Source: Acetobacterium fimetarium
Lineage (GTDB): Bacteria; Bacillota; Clostridia; Eubacteriales; Eubacteriaceae
Reading direction: 5' to 3'
Assembly (NCBI RefSeq): GCF_014284475.1
Contig: NZ_WJBC01000011.1
Span: forward strand, 46,258 to 110,257
Length of the DNA: 64,000 nucleotides
Position numbers and translations under genes: made by a program. A model generated the notes under the pieces. The model was not told the origin of the DNA. It saw only the letters and a list, made by a program, of their open reading frames with translations, and ran no database searches. This document shows, piece after piece, positions 59,560 through 64,000 of this stretch (position 1 is the first letter of the stretch; the number at the start of each line of letters is the position of its first letter).

Positions 59560-59640
59560 TCAAGCGGTTTCGGCACTTAGAATATGATCAAGAGTGACAA
59601 TCACCGCTAAGGTTCCGAAGAATCCGACAACATACCACAT
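59560..59640 (-). CDS. 26-residue membrane peptide
   Basis: Leftward ATG 59640 with AGGGGG 10 bases upstream, ending at TGA 59562-59560. Sequence MWYVVGFFGTLAVIVTLDHI then LSAETA: one membrane helix. The strong ribosome site is the main support. It lies between DUF960 and the 42-residue gene on the same strand. Confidence 0.5.
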   Translation of the reverse strand: MWYVVGFFGTLAVIVTLDHILSAETA

Positions 59641-59670
59641 AAAATAACCCCCTTTCATGATTTAAAAGCA

Positions 59671-59985
59671 TCAGTATTCCGATGCCAGCAAAAATGTGTG
59701 ATGATCACCATCGTCAATAACATAAATCTTGGTTGTGATAATCCGGTCTTCCGGAAGGGTGAGATAGACGGTTTTTTCAAAAGGCGGAACTTCCTGAGAG
59801 TGAACCACACGTTGACAATAAGAACCATTGGATGAGACCTTATCCAACTTAAAAACCTGGAGATAATCCATCACTGTTAAAGATCGTTTGGCTTTTTCCA
59901 AACAATCATAAATCATCAGCTGGGTCTCAATGGGAACCTCAGTCTGGAATCCCCGGGTCATGTAGCCGGGATTGTTAAATGCCAT
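59671..59985 (-). CDS. DUF960-like protein
   Basis: A 104-residue protein with NPGYMTRGFQTEVPIETQLM, MDYLQVFKL and RVVHSQEVPPFEKTVYL, the pattern of DUF960, small proteins of Firmicute phages and conjugative elements with unknown role. TTAGGAGGT precedes the ATG. First of a leftward set with two tiny membrane proteins, DUF1643 and possibly RadC. Confidence 0.75.
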   Translation of the reverse strand: MAFNNPGYMTRGFQTEVPIETQLMIYDCLEKAKRSLTVMDYLQVFKLDKVSSNGSYCQRVVHSQEVPPFEKTVYLTLPEDRIITTKIYVIDDGDHHTFLLASEY

Positions 59986-60146
59986 CGTAAAACCTCCTAA
60001 ATAAAAATAGACTTAGGCGTTTGCAAAACGCCACAGCCCGCATAATAACGGGATATTTCTGACATAAAAAAATATAACTCCTCACCAGATTGTGATAAAA
60101 TTGAGTTGCTAAAAAACAAATCTATCAACCTGAAAGGAGTTATATC

Positions 60147-61604
60147 ATGACTATTTTATCACAAAAACAGCTTTCTTTGGCTGAAATTTATTCTGATTGC
60201 ACTCATTTTTTTGAAAGTGACAAACATCACTTTCTTTCGCTACTGGAAGAGAATCTGAATCTTCACGCGTTGATTCCGCATTCTTTTTATCAGCATTATT
60301 ACCGCGCGCATGGCCGACATCGGGATTTTGATCTTTGTTCGATTCTCTGGGCGCTGATCCTGCAGCGGATTTTTTCCATCCCCACGGATACACTCCTGAT
60401 TACGTTTCTCAAGTTTTCCAGAGAACTCCGCGATTTTTGCGGTTTTAACCGGGTACCCCATGCGTCACAACTGACCCGTTTCAAAAAAACATACCTGTTG
60501 GACTTACAATCGCTCTTTCATCGTCTTGTTGATGTGACTGAGCCGATCTGCCAGAAAATTGATGCCGATAAAGCAATGATGACCATTTTTGATACCTCCG
60601 GAATTGAAGCCTACGTCACTGAAAACAATCCCAAATTTGCCAATAAAATTATTAAGCAGCTCAAAGCATTCAAAAAATCCCACCAGCTTGATGACGCCTA
60701 TGATCCCTATAAGGCGGCTTACGGCTCAATGCCCACGCACGCGAAATCCAATCCGGAAATCAAACAGCTCTACATTAATGGTCATTTCTGTTACGTCTAC
60801 AAATTCGGCATCATTACCAATGGCCTTGGCATTGTCCGGGATATCACTTTCTATGATGCGAATTTTCTGGCTGATCATCCGGAGATTTCTGTCGAGAAAA
60901 AATCAGATTCTCCCGATGAGGACAAATCGCTTCATGATACCAAAGCCCTGATTCCGGTTCTTTCAGACTTCTTTAAAAAGCACCCGCTGATTGTCCCCAA
61001 ACTTTTCATTGGTGATGCTGCTTTTGACAGTTCTGCGATTTATCAGTCTCTCCTTGGGGAACTGAAATTTGAAAAAGCTTTCATTCCATTGAATCAGCGT
61101 GGTAAACTTTCCTATCCGGATTGTCCGGTTAATGCAGATGGCATTCCCTGTTGTCCAAACGATCCGTCACTTCCCATGAAATCTGAAGGGCGGGCCAAAC
61201 GAAAGAACGGCCTGGTTCGGTTTAAATTCACCTGTCCCAAAACAAAATGGATCAAACAGGAAGCCGGGAAAGCTAAACGTCAGTGTTTCTGTGAAAATCC
61301 CTGTACTTCGTCTTCCTGTGGTCGGATGTTTTACGTCTACCCTGAAAAGAATCTTCGGGCCTACCCCGGAACCCTTCGTGGGACACTCGAATGGGCTCGA
61401 ATCTATAAGATCCGGGGCGTCGTTGAGCAATCCATCAATCACTTCAAAGACAGTTTCTGTCTGGCCAACCGTAAAACTCAAAATGCCAAGACACTTCACG
61501 CCGATTTGCTGTTGGCCGGAATTACCCAGCTGATTACTGCAATTCTTTCCGATAATATTCATCAGCATCAGTACTTACGCAGTCTTAAACCACTCGTTGC
61601 CTAG
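60147..61604 (+). CDS. DDE transposase (DUF772/IS1182-IS5 type)
   Basis: A 485-residue transposase, apparently intact. N-terminal DUF772-type domain (DFDLCSILWALILQRIF, CGFNRVPHASQLTRFKK). The RNase H-like catalytic residues are Asp in MTIFDTSGIEAY, Asp in KLFIGDAAFDSS and Glu in RGVVEQSINHFKDSF. A Cys cluster (CFCENPCTSSSC) precedes the last part. GAAAGGAG supports the start. It has a pyrimidine-rich 3' flank. Insertion sequence ends could not be fixed. Confidence 0.88.
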   Translation: MTILSQKQLSLAEIYSDCTHFFESDKHHFLSLLEENLNLHALIPHSFYQHYYRAHGRHRDFDLCSILWALILQRIFSIPTDTLLITFLKFSRELRDFCGFNRVPHASQLTRFKKTYLLDLQSLFHRLVDVTEPICQKIDADKAMMTIFDTSGIEAYVTENNPKFANKIIKQLKAFKKSHQLDDAYDPYKAAYGSMPTHAKSNPEIKQLYINGHFCYVYKFGIITNGLGIVRDITFYDANFLADHPEISVEKKSDSPDEDKSLHDTKALIPVLSDFFKKHPLIVPKLFIGDAAFDSSAIYQSLLGELKFEKAFIPLNQRGKLSYPDCPVNADGIPCCPNDPSLPMKSEGRAKRKNGLVRFKFTCPKTKWIKQEAGKAKRQCFCENPCTSSSCGRMFYVYPEKNLRAYPGTLRGTLEWARIYKIRGVVEQSINHFKDSFCLANRKTQNAKTLHADLLLAGITQLITAILSDNIHQHQYLRSLKPLVA

Positions 61605-61877
61605 TTGGACTCTTTATCTTCTTTGCCCAGCTTTTATTTTTGCGCTCTTTTTTCATCTTCTTCAACATTTTAATTGTTTTGTTGTTCCGTTTCCTTCCGA
61701 CTTCACGAATTCTGTCTGGCTCTTACCACCGAATTTTCTGAGCTCCAAATCTTTTTCATTTCGCAATTACCTAAAAAATAGACTGATCGCTCAGTCTGAT
61801 GATAAATAAACCTAATTTTCCAGCTTCCCTGGCATCCCAATTAATTATTGTATTGCCAGGGGTGTTTGCAGTTTGAA
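61605..61877. other. Non-coding 3' flank of the transposase and palindromic element
   Basis: CT-rich sequence after the transposase, then TAGACTGATCGCTCAGTCTG (a short palindrome, 61782-61801) and CCTGGCA...TGCCAGG (61830-61859). CCTAAA..ATAGACT occurs here (about 61772) and left of the transposase (about 59996), but I cannot prove that these are the IS boundaries. Confidence 0.4.
61814..61860. repeat. Palindromic repeat, copy 1
   Basis: Starts TTTTCCAGCTTCCCTGGCATCC; its first 25 bases resemble copy 2 at 62339-62410. Lies just downstream of the leftward 120-residue gene. Confidence 0.45.
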
Positions 61878-62240
61878 TTAAATCTCCATTTGGTTTTGAA
61901 TGTTCTTTGGAGTAATGGACTCCGGAATAATAAAATACAACGCATAATCACTCCCTAAAAGAACCAGACAACAGTAATAACCTTTGATAAGATCAACAAG
62001 CTCACAAATAGCAGTGTCCAAATTAATGGCGGTCATTTGAATGATGCGCTGGAAATCAGCAGGGTTTTCGATACCGATCACATAACCGCCAAGATCACGT
62101 ATCGGATCTCGTTTGGAACCATAACTTTCGTCAAGGGTTGAGAGAACATCAGTGATAAAAATCTGCACTTCATTGGGGAGTGCACAAAAACGAATACAAG
62201 CTTCGTCTAAACGATTTGAAATATTGATTAACTGATACAT
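61878..62240 (-). CDS. Unknown 120-residue protein
   Basis: A helical protein (LINISNRLDEACIRFCALPN, DFQRIIQMTAINLDTAICEL) with a hydrophobic stretch YYCCLVLLGSDYALYFII and a conserved-looking GGYVIGIENP. It resembles small proteins of conjugative elements but I cannot name a family. GGAATTTTTT gives a modest ribosome site. Confidence 0.6.
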   Translation of the reverse strand: MYQLINISNRLDEACIRFCALPNEVQIFITDVLSTLDESYGSKRDPIRDLGGYVIGIENPADFQRIIQMTAINLDTAICELVDLIKGYYCCLVLLGSDYALYFIIPESITPKNIQNQMEI

Positions 62241-62572
62241 AAAAAATTCCTTTCGTATATTTCGTTCAAGAAAATAATATATATTTAAAATGATGGTTTA
62301 ATTCGGAACCTAAAAAATTGCATGAACTTTTTTAAATTTTGAATTTTTCAGCTTCCCTAGGATCCCAGTTATTCAGAATTGGGAAGCAAGGGATGCTGGA
62401 AAACTGAAATAAAAAAGTTGCTAGCGACTAATCGCTCTATTGTTCTACAGATAATATATTTTTATTGATAGGTTCAAATACAGTAGATATAATGGAATGA
62501 ACTGAACTGGAGTTCTGCGTTTTTATTTAAAAAATGGTTTGAAAAAATTGACGAATCCGAGGAGTAGAATAA
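62241..62572. other. Intergenic region with palindromic repeat copy 2
   Basis: 332 bp without a gene. TTTTTCAGCTTCCCTAGGATCC (62342-62363) pairs with AGGGATGCTGGAAAA (62389-62403), with TCCCA/TGGGA inside: a long imperfect hairpin related to the repeat at 61814. The rest is AT-rich leader for the next gene. Confidence 0.45.
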
Positions 62573-63952
62573 ATGAGTGACGAAAATCAAGCAACGATGA
62601 AAGCTCTTGAGAAAAAAGTAAAAAGAAGCGACATTATTAATGACATGATTAAAGAAAATCGTTCATTAATAAAAGAAGAATATGACCTAAAAAAGGAAAA
62701 AAGCAGTAAAAAGATCGCTGAAAACTTTGATGATATGTTAGCAGGGAAAAAAGAGATGTATCGCGAAGCTATTGAAAAGATTTTCAGGAATCTTAAAATT
62801 GATCATTTGAAATATAAACAAAATGAAAAATATTATTATCCTGAATTGTTTGAAGAATTGCTTAAAACATTTTTATCTGAAAAGGGGAGCAGGGGAATTT
62901 CAAAGAAAAAAACGGGGGATAAGGAGGAAATAGAAAAACAATATGGAGAGATCAACTTTTCCGATTTTCGAAAAAAATTTAACTTAAAAAAAATTTCACA
63001 GATAGAATACAGAGAGAAGATTTTATTTTTTGAATCCGTTTATGAACGTTTGCTTCTGCATTATAAGGGGACAGAGTACGAGAGTAAAATTCAAGCAGAT
63101 TTTGATGAGCTGAAAATTCAATATGATAAGTATAAAGTGTTTTACATAGAAATAGTATCACTTCAAAACAAAATAGAAAACTGTTTAAAAAGATTAATCG
63201 AAAAAACGGTACCTGAAATAATGGCTATTAATGGTCTCAACATCGCTACCATGAGAAGACAAATTCGTTCATTTGCAGAAGATCCTACTTTTGAGGGGGT
63301 TAAAAACCTTGCGAAAATTTACGATATTGATGAGAGCTTGACAGTGGTTCGTAAAGAATTAATTGATCAAAAGAATCAATTGAGTACTATTGATATCGTA
63401 TCGAGGATGGAATTATTTCGGGCAGACCGATTAATATTGCTCGAAACATTACAAGAATTTTTAAAAGACGCAATCTTTGACTGGAATTTGCATTATAGAA
63501 GAACATTTCTTGAAGAACGAAGGACTGTAATTTTTAAAGACTATCAAGAAAGACATCCTGATTTTCAGATTTGCTTTGGGGAACCAACAGAGGAGATGAA
63601 CACAAAAAACGAGCTAAATAAAACTGATGAAAATGGTGAAAACACATTGGATCCTTTTGAAATTGATGCTTTAAAATTTATGAGTCCTCAAAAGTTGGAA
63701 CTGTTAGCAAAATACGATTATCAACAAGCAAAATTGGGCTATGTAGATTTCGTAAGTGAGGACAATGGCTTGTTTGCATTATGTGGTAATAATCCGAAAA
63801 AAATGCTCAATTTACTTCATGAAGGGGTTGAAACTATGGGTGAAAATCATGACGTTAATAAACGATTTAAAAAAGTTAAAGAAAGATTCATTGGAAGTTT
63901 GACTTTGGAAGATTATGAAAAATTGCTTAAATGGGCAGGAGTCCTGGAGTAA
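62573..63952 (+). CDS. Unknown 459-residue helical protein
   Basis: A highly charged, mainly alpha-helical protein: Lys/Glu-rich N terminus (KALEKKVKRSDIINDMIKEN), coiled-coil-like middle (VSLQNKIENCLKRLIEKTVP) and a more globular last 100 residues (DALKFMSPQKLELLAKYDYQ, EDNGLFALCGNNPKKML). No signal peptide, membrane helix or enzymatic motif. GAGGAG lies upstream of the ATG. I do not recognise it; the low GC content suggests recent acquisition. Confidence 0.65.
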   Translation: MSDENQATMKALEKKVKRSDIINDMIKENRSLIKEEYDLKKEKSSKKIAENFDDMLAGKKEMYREAIEKIFRNLKIDHLKYKQNEKYYYPELFEELLKTFLSEKGSRGISKKKTGDKEEIEKQYGEINFSDFRKKFNLKKISQIEYREKILFFESVYERLLLHYKGTEYESKIQADFDELKIQYDKYKVFYIEIVSLQNKIENCLKRLIEKTVPEIMAINGLNIATMRRQIRSFAEDPTFEGVKNLAKIYDIDESLTVVRKELIDQKNQLSTIDIVSRMELFRADRLILLETLQEFLKDAIFDWNLHYRRTFLEERRTVIFKDYQERHPDFQICFGEPTEEMNTKNELNKTDENGENTLDPFEIDALKFMSPQKLELLAKYDYQQAKLGYVDFVSEDNGLFALCGNNPKKMLNLLHEGVETMGENHDVNKRFKKVKERFIGSLTLEDYEKLLKWAGVLE

Positions 63953-64000
63953 AGGTTAGCTTGCTAAAGCAGACCAAATAATTTTAATTAGTAAGTGTAC

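Noticed and set aside
60000..61860. Exact insertion sequence boundaries and terminal inverted repeats for the transposase
   Set aside because: Similar strings lie on both sides, but no convincing inverted pair with a target duplication could be fixed by eye.

Overview
The window looks like the chromosome of a Gram-positive, low-to-mid GC anaerobe of the Clostridia, most likely an acetogen of the Eubacteriaceae (Acetobacterium/Eubacterium type). This rests on the gene mix: a RuBisCO-like protein, a tungsten-type aldehyde ferredoxin oxidoreductase with its own ferredoxin, a desulfoferrodoxin, a free Fe-S domain like that of the corrinoid iron-sulfur protein, ChW-repeat surface proteins, a T-box leader and a long Gram-positive-type SRP RNA. 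The genus is an inference; no rRNA is present.

Bases 1-38,800 are mostly housekeeping chromosome. In order: the end of a cupin gene; a RuBisCO-like protein; metY-metA (leftward; O-acetylhomoserine route to methionine); an aromatic-rich leader peptide and attenuator feeding aroF-tyrA; a small ArAE-like membrane protein; pabA-pabB-pabC (4-aminobenzoate for folate); an HD hydrolase, CCA-adding enzyme and TatD; tRNA-Gln; a small Fe-S protein; a diguanylate cyclase; a phosphopantetheinyl transferase with paired CHR-type transporters; a membrane FMN-binding redox protein; a leftward alcohol dehydrogenase/MoaD-like/AOR/ferredoxin operon for alcohol-aldehyde-acid interconversion; Sel1 and desulfoferrodoxin genes; a six-unit DnaA-box-like array with exact 12-bp phase beside the SRP RNA; a second iron alcohol dehydrogenase; a LysR gene broken by one in-frame TAG; a permease pair; a UvrD-like helicase; a T-box-controlled paaK; a LigB/AMMECR1 fusion facing mutY; a G5/3D cell-wall protein; ilvE; and two tRNA-Ser genes.

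Bases 39,050-52,930 are an integrated 13.9-kb element in tRNA-Ser(GCU), bounded by exact 23-bp att repeats and by integrase arm-type repeats at both ends. It carries integrase and repressor (leftward), then Cro-like, AlpA-like, a VapE-type primase-helicase, a probable origin, small unknown genes, a candidate sRNA, and a promoter-attenuator-controlled block of scaffold, major capsid, connector, small and large terminase and portal, ending with its own sigma factor. It has no tail, tape-measure, protease or lysis genes. This is the architecture of a capsid-forming, tail-stealing phage satellite (cf-PICI-like) and is the most interesting system here.

Bases 52,931-64,000 are accessory: a membrane-anchored CHB_HEX_C-like protein, two secreted ChW-repeat proteins (one with BspA-type leucine-rich repeats) sharing duplicated DNA, a ribbon-helix-helix protein, a short RadC, DUF1643 and DUF960 proteins, two very small membrane proteins missed by length cut-offs, one DDE transposase, and two genes of unknown function.
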